Shown here one piece after another: positions 21,036-32,600 of a stretch of DNA of 64,000 nt. A program made the position numbers and the translations under genes. Origin of the DNA: Zea mays (lineage: Eukaryota > Streptophyta > Magnoliopsida > Poales > Poaceae); the NCBI RefSeq assembly GCF_902167145.1, contig NC_050102.1, positions 9,858,850 through 9,922,849 on the forward strand, given 5' to 3'. The number at the start of each line of letters is the position of its first letter. The first letter of the stretch is position 1. The notes under the pieces are model-generated. The model saw only the letters and a list, made by a program, of their open reading frames with translations. It made no database searches and had not been told where the DNA came from.

Positions 21036-24000
21036 ATGTCTGAAGATAAAAAAGCTGTTGGTGACTCGAAGCTAAGTCTTTCTGAGGAGATGCATCTGGG
21101 CTTTCTTCAATCAATGTCGAAGACTAATACAGAGAAGATTACTAAAGAAATTTTGGAGGGTTTATCTGAAGATACTGGTGACAGTGACAATTATGATGTG
21201 GATAGTGGTGGTGAAGACTCCGAAGATCGACCTTGGCGACCAAGCCATGCGGTTTTTGGTAAATCAAGTATTAAAGAAAATCATCTTGTCAACATGAGGG
21301 GCAGATATTTCCGGTACTTGTCCGTTGTGAGGGCTGATGAAGGAGAGAAGACTTGTCCGACTCCTGAGGAAAATGAAGTCGTGGACTCGTGGTATTCCGA
21401 AGCTTCTTGAAAGCTGGACTACGATTTCCCTTAAGCAGTTTTGTTGTAGAGGTACTGAAGTTATTTGAAATCTACCTTCACCAACTTACCCCCGAAGCAA
21501 TCATAAGGATGAATATCTTCGTGTGGGCCGTGAGAAGCCAAGGCTTGGAACCTAATGCGAAAAGTTTCTGCAACATACATGAATTATTGTACGAGACAAA
21601 ACCCTGGGGTAAGGAACAGTATCACAACAATTTTGGTTGCTACAGCTTCGGCCCCGGTCTGGGTCAAGCTGCCCCGTGCCGACCTTTCAAAAGAGGTGGC
21701 CTGGCGACTGGATGACGAAATGGTTTTACGTGAAGAATGACTTGAAATCACGGGAAGATATAAAAAGGATCATTATGCGCCCCATCTGGCAACGCTTCGG
21801 CCTGCGGAGGCTGAAGGTGGAAATGAATGAAGCAGCCGAAGAATGCCAGAGAGCCTTCGGTGTTGTTTGCTCTTATATTGGGACAAGGGATTTGGTCCAA
21901 GAACATATTGCCTTCAGAGTATGGCCACTTGTGGAAAAATGGGAAATGTGAAAGTCGCCTAGAGGGGGGTGAATAGGGCAAAACTGAAATTCTCAAAAAT
22001 AATCACAACTACAAGCCGGGTTAGCGTTAGAAATATAATTGAGTCCGCGAGAGAGGGTGAAAAACAAATCGCAAGCGAATAAGGAGTGAGGCACGTGGAT
22101 TTGTTTTACCGAGGTTCGGTTCTTGCAAACCTACTCCCCGTTGAGGTGGTCACAAAGACCGGGTCTCTTTCAACCCTTTCCCTCTCTCAAACGGTCCCTC
22201 GGACCGAGTGAGCTTTTCTTCTCAATCACTTGGAACACAAAGTTCCCACAAGGACCACCACAAGATTGGTGTCTCTTGCCTCAATTACAAGTGAGTTTGA
22301 TCGCAATGAAGAATCAAAGAAAGAAGAAAGCAATCCAAGCGCAAGAGCTCGAAAGAACACAAGCAAATCTCTCTCTCTAATCACTAGGGTGTTGTGTGGA
22401 GTTTGGAGAGAATTTGATCACTTGGGTGTGTCTAGAATTGAATGCTAGAGCTCTTGTAAGTAGTTGAAGTGGGAAAACTTGGATTACTTGAATGTGGGGT
22501 GGTTGGGGGTATTTATAGCCCCAACCACCAAACTAGTCGTTTGGTGGTGGCTGACTGTCGTATGGTGCACCGGACAGTCCGGTGCACACCGGACATGTCC
22601 GGTGCGCCAGCCACGTCACCAGGCCGTTGGGATTCGACCGTTGGAGCTTCTGACTTCTGGGCCCGCCTGGCTGTCCGGTGTACACCGGACAAGTACTGTA
22701 GATTGTCCGGTGCACCGTCTCGCGCGTGCCTGACTTCTGCGCGCTTCGGGCGCGCATTAAATGCGCCTGCAGGTGACCGTTGGCGCGAAGTAGCCGTTGC
22801 TCTGCTGGTTCACCGGACAGTCCGGTGTACACCAGACATGTCCGGTGAATTATAGCGGAGCAAATTCCCGAAGGTGGCGAGTTCCAGAGTCGCTTCCCCT
22901 GGGGCACCGGACACTGTCCGGTGTACATCGGACAGTCAGGTGAATTATAGCGGAGCGGCTCTGGATTTTCCCGAAGGTGATGAGTTTGGCTTGGAGTCCT
23001 CTGGTGCACCGGACACTTTCCGGTGGTGCACCGGACAGTCCGGTGCGCCAGACCAGAGGTGCCTTCGGTTATCCCTTGCTCTCTTTGTTGAACCCTATAC
23101 TTGGTCTTTTTATTGGCTAAGTGTGAATCTTTGGCACCTGTATAACTTGTACACTAGAGCAAACTAGTTAGTCCAATTATTTGTGTTGGGCAATTCAACC
23201 ACCAAAATCATTTAGGAAATAGGTGTAAGCCTAATTCCCTTTCAAAATGCCGAAGGAGACTATTAAAGAAACTGACGAAGGTGGACTAGTCAGGCTGAAA
23301 TACACATTTAAATACGGAGATAAATTCGTTGAGCCAGATGATGACTGGTTGAAAAGTATTGAGGCCATCAGTGATGAATTACTTGGTGTATACTCAAAGG
23401 TCGAAGATACTGCATTATCGGCGGCCTTCGGAGGCCGAAAAAGGAAAAGACTCAATTGGGTATTTGATGCAATTGGGTTTGTCTACCCTGACTACCATTA
23501 TCCAGCACGGGGTGAAAAAAGAAAGAATGCATCTTCTGCGAAGGAGACTGCTTCAGCCGCTCCTAGCGAGCCGGCGCCGAAGAGGAGAAGGGTAAAAGTT
23601 CTCACACACCGACCACGTTATATTGAATCGGCCACAGTGCCTGCATTTGTCGGTGGGACTCCTTCGGCCACTGAAGCTAAAGAGATAGCTCCCCTGCCAA
23701 ATATTGAAGTGCTGGCCGAAGTGCCAGTGACTGAAAAAATAGAAGAAACGAGGGCTGAAGAAGAAAAGACATCAGAAGTCTTGAGTCCTTCGGCAAAAAC
23801 TAAGGCAACAAAAAGCCATAAGGGTCCAGCAGTGACCCCTAAAAGAAAAAGGATGGTCAATGTGCTAGATGTATTAGAGACAATTAAATCTTCAAGCACA
23901 ACTCCCAAGAAAATTGCTAAAACTTCCGAAGTGCACACTGAAACCTTTGACGCCGAAGCTTCAAAGCCACAGTCTGAAACTGAAGCCGGGCCTTCAGAGC

Positions 24001-25476
24001 CTGCCAAGGTGAAATCCTTGGAAGCTGAAAAAACAGAAATGACAGAACAAATTTTGAGTGAAGAAACTAGCACTGCTGCCCCCGAAGCATCTTCCAAAAT
24101 ACGTGACTATATTGTACGACATGCTTCGGGGAAGAGATTATCTGAAGAAGAGTTTTTTGAAGCTAATCACTATGCCCGAGAACTGAAGTATCCGAAGGGG
24201 GCCTTAGTGTTCAACGACACAGATGAAGATGACTTCTTATACTGCCTCCCAGACAACAAAGAATTATCTGTCTGCCGGGAGATGACTAGAAGTATGGGGT
24301 TCCCGAAGCTTGAAGCTGGGCTCTGCGCTATGACGAAGGATGATCTTGCGGATAGCCTTGCGTATAATAGTCTGAAGGTATGAGAATTGTATATTTGGAA
24401 ATTTACAATTTTTGAATCATTCTTTTATTCTTATACTAATTCTTTTTCATATAGGGTTTAATACTGAGCAACGCTTTGAGAGCGCAAAAGAATGCCGAAG
24501 ACGAGAGCTATAATATTGCTTTCAACAACCTACGAACAGAAGTTATTAAGCTGAGGAACGAAGGTTTGGAAAAAGATAAAATTATGCTTACACTGGTGGA
24601 CAAAATAAAGGAAGACGAAGCTACCTCTAAGGCTCAAGCTGAAGCCCAAAAACGCGAAATTCAGGATCTTCGGAAACAGCTGGCCAGAGCTAAAGAAGAA
24701 CGCATACTTGAAGAAACAAAACGAGAACTTAGCGATCAATGGGCAAATCATTTGGAAATAAATGTTGAAGAGCTTCGTGCTTCCAAGAAAAGGTGCTATG
24801 ATAAATCCATAGAGTGTGTTAAGAAGATAAAATCCAGCTTCGCCAGCGTTGGCGCATTCTCTAGCGAAGAAAATTTCACAAGGGGGAATCCAGAAGGCCC
24901 GATTGAATGGATTAGTCACGAAGCTGAGGCCTTCGAAGAAATCTTGAATAGCCGCGGAGACATATGTGCTTTTTCAGGCGCCAGGGGGATTGCTACTGTT
25001 TTGGAAAGAAAGGGCTGTGGTCATGTGAAATCTTTAGCGCAATCCGAAACTGCCTTGTCTTCTGAAGATATAAAGGACCCCTCGGTCGAAGCAAGCCTGG
25101 TTGGTGGAAAATTTTTCACCGACATCTGGGACAATGGCGGCTGAGAAATGGCTCAAGAAATCATTCAAAAAAGCGAAAAAGGCATCCATGATGCTAGGAA
25201 GGTAGCAGAGGCTGCTGAGAAAAGCGCAGAGCCCGAAGGGCAAATAGGTATTAACTAATGGTTTTTATTCTGTTGTAATTTTTTATTTCAAACTTTGTTC
25301 GCGGTTTGTAATAGTAATATAGCCGTATCTTCTCCTCCCTCAGAACCTTCTGAGGCATCTCTGGGCCCCCACCCGAAGGGGACGACGAAATTAGAAAAAT
25401 GGCCGAATCCATCATGGACAAAGTTGTCGATCAGCTACTGAACGAAGCTGCAGAAGTAGTTCTTAGGGAAGAATAA
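21036..25476 (+). pseudogene. spliced antisense ORF of the gypsy element (gypsy-type transposon domain, coiled coil)
   Basis: It runs opposite to the element's gag. From ATG 21036 ('MSEDKKAVGDSKL') it enters a region (about 21400-21950) resembling the plant 'putative gypsy-type transposon' domain (PF04195 in memory), with 'PLSSFVVEVLKLFEIYLHQLTPEAI' recognisable. A solo LTR (21949-23244) then interrupts it and the same ORF resumes at 23250. A basic, Ser/Ala/Glu-rich middle with KRKR/KRRR clusters ends at 24377, where a 77-bp intron with GTATGA and ATAG borders (24378-24454) leads to a coiled-coil exon (24455-25247). A second intron (25248-25343, GTATTA to TCAG) precedes a short last exon ending TAA at 25476. 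A nonsense-plus-frameshift near 21408-21430, a frameshift near 21650, a TGA at about 25142 and a slip in the last exon make it inactive. Its biochemical role is unknown in the family. Confidence 0.75.
21949..23244 (-). mobile_element. solo Opie-type LTR, TSD AAATG
   Basis: TGAAAGTCGCCTAGAGG at 21949 to CCTAATTCCCTTTCA at 23244 is a complete reverse-oriented Opie-type LTR with no internal region, flanked by AAATG at 21944-21948 and 23245-23249. It was formed by recombination between the two LTRs of an element that had inserted in the gypsy antisense ORF. The TATA hairpin is present at 22498-22529, with one extra G. Confidence 0.95.
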
Positions 25477-25978
25477 ATGATATTGTAAAAATATTTGGAA
25501 TGTAACATGTGTAATACTTTGTAACTTTGAATGTAATATATAATCTATTTATGGTTCAATTCTTTACGATGCATGAAATTTTGCATACATACCGTTTTTT
25601 GAGCCTTCGGCGAAAAAACACCTCCCTTCTTTTCATGCTTCGTGAAGAAAATCTTATATATCACAAGAATTTCCATACTTCTCTGATGAAGAATATCCAA
25701 GCTTCGTGAAAACATTCTCCGAAGCTATAAAAAAGTTTTATGTTGTCTCTCTAATGAAGCTACACTTCTTCTCAATTTATCTTGTGCCTTAGCACGATTT
25801 TCTCTTTTTCAAAACATTCTCCGAAGATCAATATTGTATCCCCTTCTTGTTCCACATGCAATATGTTGTATGATGCTTATGTTATGCAAAATGATGTGAT
25901 GATGTTATGTTATGCAAAATGATATTTGTGTCGAAGATACACACATCCCTGCAATAGAGCACACAATCTTTTTATATC

Positions 25979-26200
25979 AACGCTGACTTTTCGTTGTAAG
26001 CCTCCCTTAGGAGCTTCTTCGCCTTTTACTTCAGCGGAATCAGCGTTTATTTTTCGCTGTAAGCCTCCCTTAGGAGCTTCTTCGCCTTTTACTTTCAGCG
26101 GAATCAGCGTTTATTTTTCGCTGTAAGCCTCCCTTAGGAGCTTCTTCACCTTTTACTTTCAGCGGAATCAGCACTTATTTTTCGCTGTAGGCTCAGAAAA
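25979..26200. repeat. 64-bp tandem repeats, about 3.3 copies
   Basis: Each unit contains CTGTAAGCCTCCCTTAGGAG followed by CTTCTTCGCCTTTTACTT and TCAGCGGAATCAGCG. The copies are very similar. They lie between the end of the antisense ORF and gag in the gypsy element, where pol would be expected. Confidence 0.9.
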
Positions 26201-26494
26201 CTTACACTGTGCTCCCTTAGGAACGACTTTTTACTGCTTCGAATAAATTGCACTGTGTCTCTTAGAACAAATTTTTGATAATTCAAAGGTCCTTCGTGCC
26301 ACCATAAATTCTTATGCTTCGGCAACTCAAGCCTATGGAGAAGATATATTTTCATTATGGCAAAAAGCGAAACTGTTACAAGAAATTGAAAAACGATAAA
26401 AGACACTTAGACTTCCCATAATTGTTCCTTATTAACAAAAAAGTAATATTGAATGTGAAAATGCGAAAAAACTGCTGTGGAGGTAGGATATCTG

Positions 26495-28012
26495 TTAGTA
26501 AATGTGCTTCGACTCTGGCACAGTGCTATTGACTGTGCGAGCTTCGGACTCCTCTCTGAAGTCCCTCTGAAGGTGAGTGTGCTGACTCCCTTCTGGCTGC
26601 TGACCTCGCTGCGTTGGTGGTGGCGGTGGAGGCTGTTGCCAAGATGCTTGGGGTTGACTTGCCGAAGCAACAGAAGCTGCAGAGTGATTGCCTACATATT
26701 CTGGAATGTAAGGCGAATGGTACGAAGCAGTGTGCATGACCTGCTTCGGCTGACTCTGTTGTGCTGCAGCTTCTGCTATCTCCTTTTGCTTCTAGATGGT
26801 GACATGGCACATCCTGGTGGTATGGCCCTTGTCTTCACCACAGAATAGGTAGTAAATTCTTCTTGGCTGATCCCCAAATCTTCCCCCGAAGCCCCTGGCG
26901 CCTCTGCCCCTTGGCGCTAGCGGCCGAACAGAGCTTTGTTGTTGCCTCGAAGCTTGCGAAGAGTATTGTGGCCTTTGCTGTTGGCTCCCTCTATCATCAC
27001 TTTGAGTGGAGTTATGAATTGACCTGACGTGCCTCGGATGAAATCTTCCTCCGAAGCCCCTGGTCATTTCAGAGAACCTGAATGCCTCCTCCCTTCTTTG
27101 GCGGAAGTCATTGTCAGCTCGGATATACTCGTCCATCTTCTGGAGCAGCTTCTCCAAAGTTTGTGGTGGCTTCCTGGCAAAGTATTGCGCTGAAGGTCCC
27201 GGCCGAAGTCCCTTAATCATGGCCTCAATGACAATTTCATTGGGCACTGTTGGCTCCTGTGCCCTCAGACGCAGAAACCTTCGGACATACGCCTGAAGGT
27301 ATTCTTCGTGGTCCTGGGTACACTGGAATAAAGCTTGAGCAGTAACTGGCTTCGTCTGAAACCCTTGGAAGCTGGTTATCAACATATCCTTCAGCTTCTG
27401 CCATGAGGTGATTGTCCCTGGCCGAAGAGAGGAGTACCAGGTTTGAGCGACACTCTTGACGGCCATGACAAAAGACTTTGCCATGACTGCAGTATTGCCA
27501 CCATACGAAGATATGGTTGCTTCATAGCTCATCAAGAATTGCTTCGGGTCTGTATGACCGTCGTACATGGGGAGCTGGGGTGGCTTGTAAGACTGGGGCC
27601 ATGGTGTAGCCTGCAATTCTGTTGATAGAGGAGAAGCATCATCAAAAGCAAAATTTCCATGATGGAAATCTTCATACCAGTCATCCTCATTGTAGAAGCC
27701 TTCCTGATGAAGCTCTCTGCGCGGAGGCCTTCGGTTCTGGTCATCTTGAGCAAGATGACGAACCTCTTCCGAAGCTTCATCTATTTGCCTCTGAAGGTCA
27801 GCTAGACGAGCCATCTTCTCCTTCTTTTGTTGCACCTGTTGATGAAGCATCTCCAGGTTTTGGATTTCCTGGTCCAAGTCGTCCTCCGGAGGCGTTGGAC
27901 TGGTGGCCTTCCTCTTCTGGCTTCGGGCCTCTCTAAGAGAAAGGACGTCCTGATTGGGGTCCAGCGGCTGCAGAGTGGCAGCCCCTGTCGCTGAAGCTTT
28001 TTTCGGCGGCAT
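26495..28012 (-). pseudogene. gypsy element gag with one nonsense codon
   Basis: From ATG 28012 ('MPPKKASATGAATL') a charged, Gln/Glu-rich coiled-coil N-terminus leads to a Retrotrans_gag-type capsid domain ('PQLPMYDGHTDPKQFLMSYE', 'TWYSSLRPGTITSWQ'). A zinc-knuckle-like 'LFCGEDKGHTTRMC' follows near the end, with Tyr where the first Cys is expected. TAG at 26792-26794 replaces a Gln codon; the same frame continues with a Gln/Pro-rich tail to a stop at 26495. Gag would coat the element's RNA in virus-like particles. As pol is absent, the element would have depended on enzymes from a relative. Confidence 0.85.
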
Positions 28013-28070
28013 GACGAAGGTGATGCTTGCCGAAGGTGTTCAAAGCTCAAGAAATGGAAGTGAGTTCACC

Positions 28071-28085
28071 GGAGGTGGGCGCCAA
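28071..28085 (-). other. gypsy primer-binding site
   Basis: TTGGCGCCCACC follows directly inside the 5' LTR on the minus strand, the usual form in plant gypsy elements, and fixes the element's direction. Confidence 0.8.
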
Positions 28086-28762
28086 TGTTGGGGACTTGTT
28101 CTCAAATGCTATGAATTAAGAACAATGCAACATAAAATGTTAAATATCAAACCCCTTTGTCCTTCAGAACATTATTTCCCTTCGGATATAATGAATTTCG
28201 GATGAAGGTTGTGAAGAAAAAGCTTTCATGAGCACAATAAACAATGAGGAAAAATTCATATACAAGATAGGAAAAATAATATAAACATTATCATCAACTC
28301 CCTTTTATTTGCATTATCATATTCACAATAGCAAATTACAAATGTACCTTCGGTTTGACGGAAAGTAAAGGTACAGGCGTGATGCAAAAAGCGAATGCCA
28401 ATGTCAGCGTGAACAGTACGGGAGTACTGTTCATCTATTTATAGGCAAGGGACGCAGCCCGTGTAAAATTACATTAATGTCCTTTGCTTTTATCAATAAC
28501 TCTATAGTAATTCTTCGAGGTCTAATTTGGCTTTTCATCTTTAAGTCGGTTCCTCTTTTCTGCTGTCATGCCGAAGCTTTTCTGCACATAGCTTCGTGAT
28601 CGTTTCATCCTTCGTCATGATCGTCTTCCATTTCAGTCAAGCTTCGTCTTGATCATGCTCTTGTATACCCGCAACCTAATTCCGAAGATACCTGCTCGCA
28701 TACTTGGAAAACATTGTCAAATTATGTTTTTGAGGACCTTCGGAAGCCGAAGGCCCCCAACA
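28086..28762 (-). repeat. gypsy element 5' LTR (right)
   Basis: 677 bp, the same length as the left LTR and about 98 % identical by eye. It is bounded inside by the primer-binding site and outside by the AGAAG duplication. Confidence 0.93.
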
Positions 28763-29031
28763 AGAAGCTCACTCGGCCCGAGGGACCGTTTGAGAGAGGG
28801 AAAGGGTTGAAAGAGACCCGGTCTTTGTGACCATCTCAACGGGGAGTAGGTTTGCGAGAACCGAACCTCAGTAAAACAAATCTGTGTGTCATACTCTTTA
28901 TTCGCTTGCGATTTGTTTTGCGCCCTCTCTCTCGGACTCGATTATATTTCTAACGCTAACCCGGCTTGTAGCTGTGATTAAGTTTGTAAATTTCAGATTC
29001 GCCCTATTCACCCCCCTCTAGGCGACTTTCA

Positions 29032-29564
29032 GTAGGTTTATTACACATTTTCCTAGGAGCATGAGACACAAAATTTCTCCTAGGCCTACCATTAAAATTG
29101 GAACTTGAAGCAATCATAGCATGTGAATTAAAAGCATTATAACTCTTATTATAATGAGAACTTCTAGAAAGTTTTCTATCATTATACATGAAAGCATGAT
29201 TCTTTTGATTACTACTATCCATAAGGGACTTCCCTTTCTCCTTGTTGGAATGGGAGCCCTTTGGCTTGTTACGTTCTTGACTTCCTTTCGAAAGCCAAGT
29301 CCATCCTTAATTGAGGGATGTCTACCAACGGTGTAGGCATCCCTAGCAAATTTTAACTTATCAAAGTCATTTTTGCTAGTCTTAAGTTGGGCATTAAGAC
29401 TTGCCACTTCATCATTTAATTTTGTAATAGAAGTAAGGTGCTCAACACATGCATCAACATCAAAATCCTTACACCTATTACAAATGACAACATGCTCTAC
29501 ACAAGAACTAGATTTATTAACTACTTCTAGCTTAACATTTAAATCATCATTAATACTTTTTAAA
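29032..29564 (-). repeat. ectopic copy of the Ji-1 gag flank lying inside Opie-1
   Basis: This segment starts with GTAGG immediately after the 5' LTR and is nearly identical (about seven differences by eye, one a 1-bp gap) to 38141-38673, the sequence just outside the 3' LTR. It codes for part of the Ji gag on the minus strand. Similarity stops at about 29564, just before the mutated Opie primer-binding site. Confidence 0.9.
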
Positions 29565-29569
29565 TTAAA

Positions 29570-29581
29570 TGATATCAAAGT
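29570..29581 (+). other. Opie-1 primer-binding site, degenerate
   Basis: TGATATCAAAGT corresponds to TGGTATCAGAGC (initiator-Met tRNA type) found intact in Opie-3 at 54246-54259; the following GGTGCTTCATTAGAGC stretch is shared. It is separated from its LTR by 538 bp instead of 1 bp. Confidence 0.7.
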
Positions 29582-29614
29582 CGGTGCTTCATTAGAGCTT
29601 AACCGCTCGAAGTG

Positions 29615-32600
29615 ATGTCGGGAGATCACACCAAGAAGGAGATGGTGACCGGCGAGAAGCCCGCTACAAGCCACGGGAAGGCTCCATCGGGAGAGTCCTA
29701 CAACAAAGGGAAGGGGAAGGAAAATGAATCCCCTTCACACAAGTCGCGTCGGAGTGGTGATAAGAAGAAGATGAGGAAGGTGGTTGTTGGGGACTTGCTC
29801 TCAAATGCTATGAATTAAGAACAAGGCAACATAAAATGTTAAATGATACTATCCTTCGTCCGTGAAACATTATTCCTTTGAGGATAATGGGTCTTGGACG
29901 AAGGTTGATGAAAGTATTATTACAAAGTTCAACCTTCGTGATAAATTTTCAATGAACATTGTAAAATAATGTAAAATAAAAGGTACAAAATAGATGAATG
30001 AATCACAGATGTATCATATTATATTCACTTAATATATTGAATCATTAAATACAATGATACCTATGCCTTGACAAAGATTGTATTCCGAGAGATGCGATTG
30101 CAAATACCAGAATGCGTGAACAGTAACGGAATACTGTTCACTATTTATAGGCACAGGACGCAGCCTGTGAGGAATTACAAGTATGCCCCTTATAAAAACT
30201 TACAACATTGACTCAGACCTTTATGGACTAAAAGGTCATTCTATCTTTAAGTCGGTTTGCAATGCCGAAGCTTTATGAAAAGGAACCTTCGGCCATCTCG
30301 TGCAAACAACTTCAGTCGAAAACTGCTTCTCCCTTGAAGACCTTCGGCGACGAAGCATAGACCCAACAGTGGTCTACTACGTGACCGACACCTCATCGCC
30401 ATCCACCTCTGGCTCCGATACGTCGTCCGTAACTTCTAAGCGCCATGAGCACAAGAAGTTTAGTAAGATCCCCCTACGCTACCCTCGCATTTCTAGACAT
30501 ACACCTTTACTTTCCGCCCCATTAGGCAAACCACCAACATTTGATGGTGAAGATTATGCTAGGTGGAGTGATTTGATGCAATTTCACCTAACCTCACTCC
30601 ACAAAAGTATATGGGATGTTGTTGAGTTTGGTGTACAGGTACCATTCGTAGGGGATGAAGATTATGATGAGGACGAAGTGGCCCAAATCCAACACTTCAA
30701 CTCCCATGCCTCAACGATACTCCTCGCCTCTCTAGGTCGAGAGGAGTATAATAAGGTGCAAGGGTTGAAAGGTGCCAAGGAGATTTGGGACACGCTAAAG
30801 ACCGCGCACGAAGGAGACGAGGTGACCAAAATCACCAAGCGGGAAACGATCGAGGGGGAGCTCGGTCGCTTTCGACTTCGCCAAGGGGAGGAGCCACAAG
30901 ACATGTACAACCGGCTCAAAAGCTTGGTGAACCAAGTGCGCAACCTCGGGAGCAAGAAATGGGATGACCATGAAATGGTCAAGGTTATTCTAAGATCCCT
31001 CGTTTTTCTTAACCCTATGCAAGTTCAATTAATTCGAGGAAATCCTAGATATACACTAATGTCTCCCGAGGAGGTAATTGGGAATTTTGTGAGCTTTGAA
31101 TTGATGATCAAAGGCTCAAAGAAGATCAACGAGCTTGATGGCCCCTCCACGTCCGAAGCACAACCGGTCGCATTTAAGGCGACGGAGGAGAAGAAGGAGG
31201 AGTCTACATCGAGTAGAACACCCATCGACGCCTCCAAGCTCGACAACGAGGAAATGGCGCTCGTCATCAAGAGCTTCCGCCAAATCCTCAAGCAAAGGAG
31301 GGGGAAAGATTACAAGCCCCGCTCCAAGAAAATTTGCTACAAATGTGGTAAGCCCGGTCATTTTATTGCAAAATGTCCACTATCTAGTGACAGTGACAGG
31401 GGCGACGACAAGAAGGGGAGAAGAAAGGAGAAGAAGAGATACTACAAGAAGAAGGGCGGCGATGCCCATGTTTGTCGGGAGTGGGACTCCGACGAGAGCT
31501 CCACCGACTCCTCCTCCGACGAGGACGCCGCAAACATCGCCGTCACCAAGGGACTTCTCTTCCCCAACGTCGGCCACAAGTGCCTCATGGCAAAGGACGA
31601 CAAAAAGAAGAAGGTAAAATCAAGATCCTCCACCAAATATGAAACCTCTAGCGATGAGGATAATGCTAGTAATGAGGAGGATAACTTACGCATTCTTTTT
31701 GCCAACCTAAACATGCAACAAAAGGAAAAATTAAATGAATTGATTAGTGCTATTCATGAGAAGGATGATCTCTTGGACACCCAAGAGGACTTCCTTATTA
31801 AAGAAAATAAGAAGCATGTTAAGGTTAAAAATGCTTACGCTCTAGAAGTAGAAAAATGTGAAAAACTTTCTAGTGAGCTAAGCACTTGCCATGAGACTAT
31901 TGACAACCTTAGAAATGAGAATGCTAGTTTAATTGCTAAGGTTGATTCAAATGCTTGTGATGTTTCAATTCCCAATCCTAGAAATGATAATGTTGATTTG
32001 CTTGCTAAGATTGAAGAATTGAACATTTCTCTTGCTAGCCTTAGGAATGAAAATGAAAAATTGCTTGCTAAGGCTAAAGAATTAGATGTTTGCAATGCTT
32101 CCATTTCCGACCTTAGAAGTAAAAATGATATATTGCATGCTAAGGTTGTAGAATTAAAATCTTGCAAACTCTCTACATCTACCGTTGAGCACACTTCCAT
32201 ATGTACTAGATGTAGAGACATTAATGTTGATGCTATCCATGATCACCTAGCTTTAATTAAAAAACAAAATAATCACATAGCTCAACTTAATGCTAAGATT
32301 AGTGAGCATGACTTAGAAAATGAAAAATTTAAATTTGCTAGAAGCATGCTCTATAGTGGGAGACGCCCTGGCATCAAGGATGGCATTGGCTTCAAAAGGG
32401 AAGACAATGTCAAACTTAATGCCCCTCCTAAAAGATTATCTAATTTTGTTAAGGGCAAGGCTCCCATGCCTCAAGATAACGAGGGTTACATTTTGTACCC
32501 TGCCGGTTATCCCGAGAGCAAAATTAGGAGAATTCATTCTAGGAAGTCTCACTCTAGCCCTAACCATGCTTTTATGTATAAGGGTGAGACATCTAGTTCT

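Larger units (their letters stand above)
20052..28762 (-). mobile_element. non-autonomous Ty3/gypsy element with gag and antisense ORF, TSD AGAAG
   Basis: LTRs of 677 bp at 20052-20728 and 28086-28762 (TGTTGGGGAC...CCCCCAACA) differ at about 13 positions by eye. AGAAG flanks the whole at 20047-20051 and 28763-28767. The orientation is minus: the primer-binding sequence TTGGCGCCCACC lies at the inner edge of the right LTR (28071-28085), and the LTR TATA boxes read on the minus strand (20402-20409). In its own sense the order is 5' LTR, gag (28012-26495), 64-bp tandem repeats, an ORF in the opposite direction (21036-25476, + strand), and 3' LTR. No protease, reverse transcriptase or integrase is present. 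An extra antisense ORF is known from the Tat/Grande lineage; assignment there is inferred. Confidence 0.9.
19027..29031 (+). repeat. Opie-1 5' LTR, split by a gypsy element
   Basis: The LTR sequence occupies 19027-20051 and 28763-29031 and matches the unbroken 3' LTR at 36893-38140. It contains many CACCGGACAGTGTCCGGTG-type palindromes and a TATA box in the loop of a perfect 11-bp hairpin (19741-19771). The split point carries the AGAAG duplication from the gypsy insertion. Confidence 0.93.

Noticed and set aside
29114..29674. 186-codon minus-strand ORF as a separate gene
   Set aside because: It is the C-terminal part of Ji gag in the duplicated flank (29032-29564), with a frameshifted end.
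31135..31617. 160-codon ORF overlapping Opie-1 gag in another frame
   Set aside because: Arg-rich shadow of the gag coding sequence; the gag frame carries the zinc knuckle.
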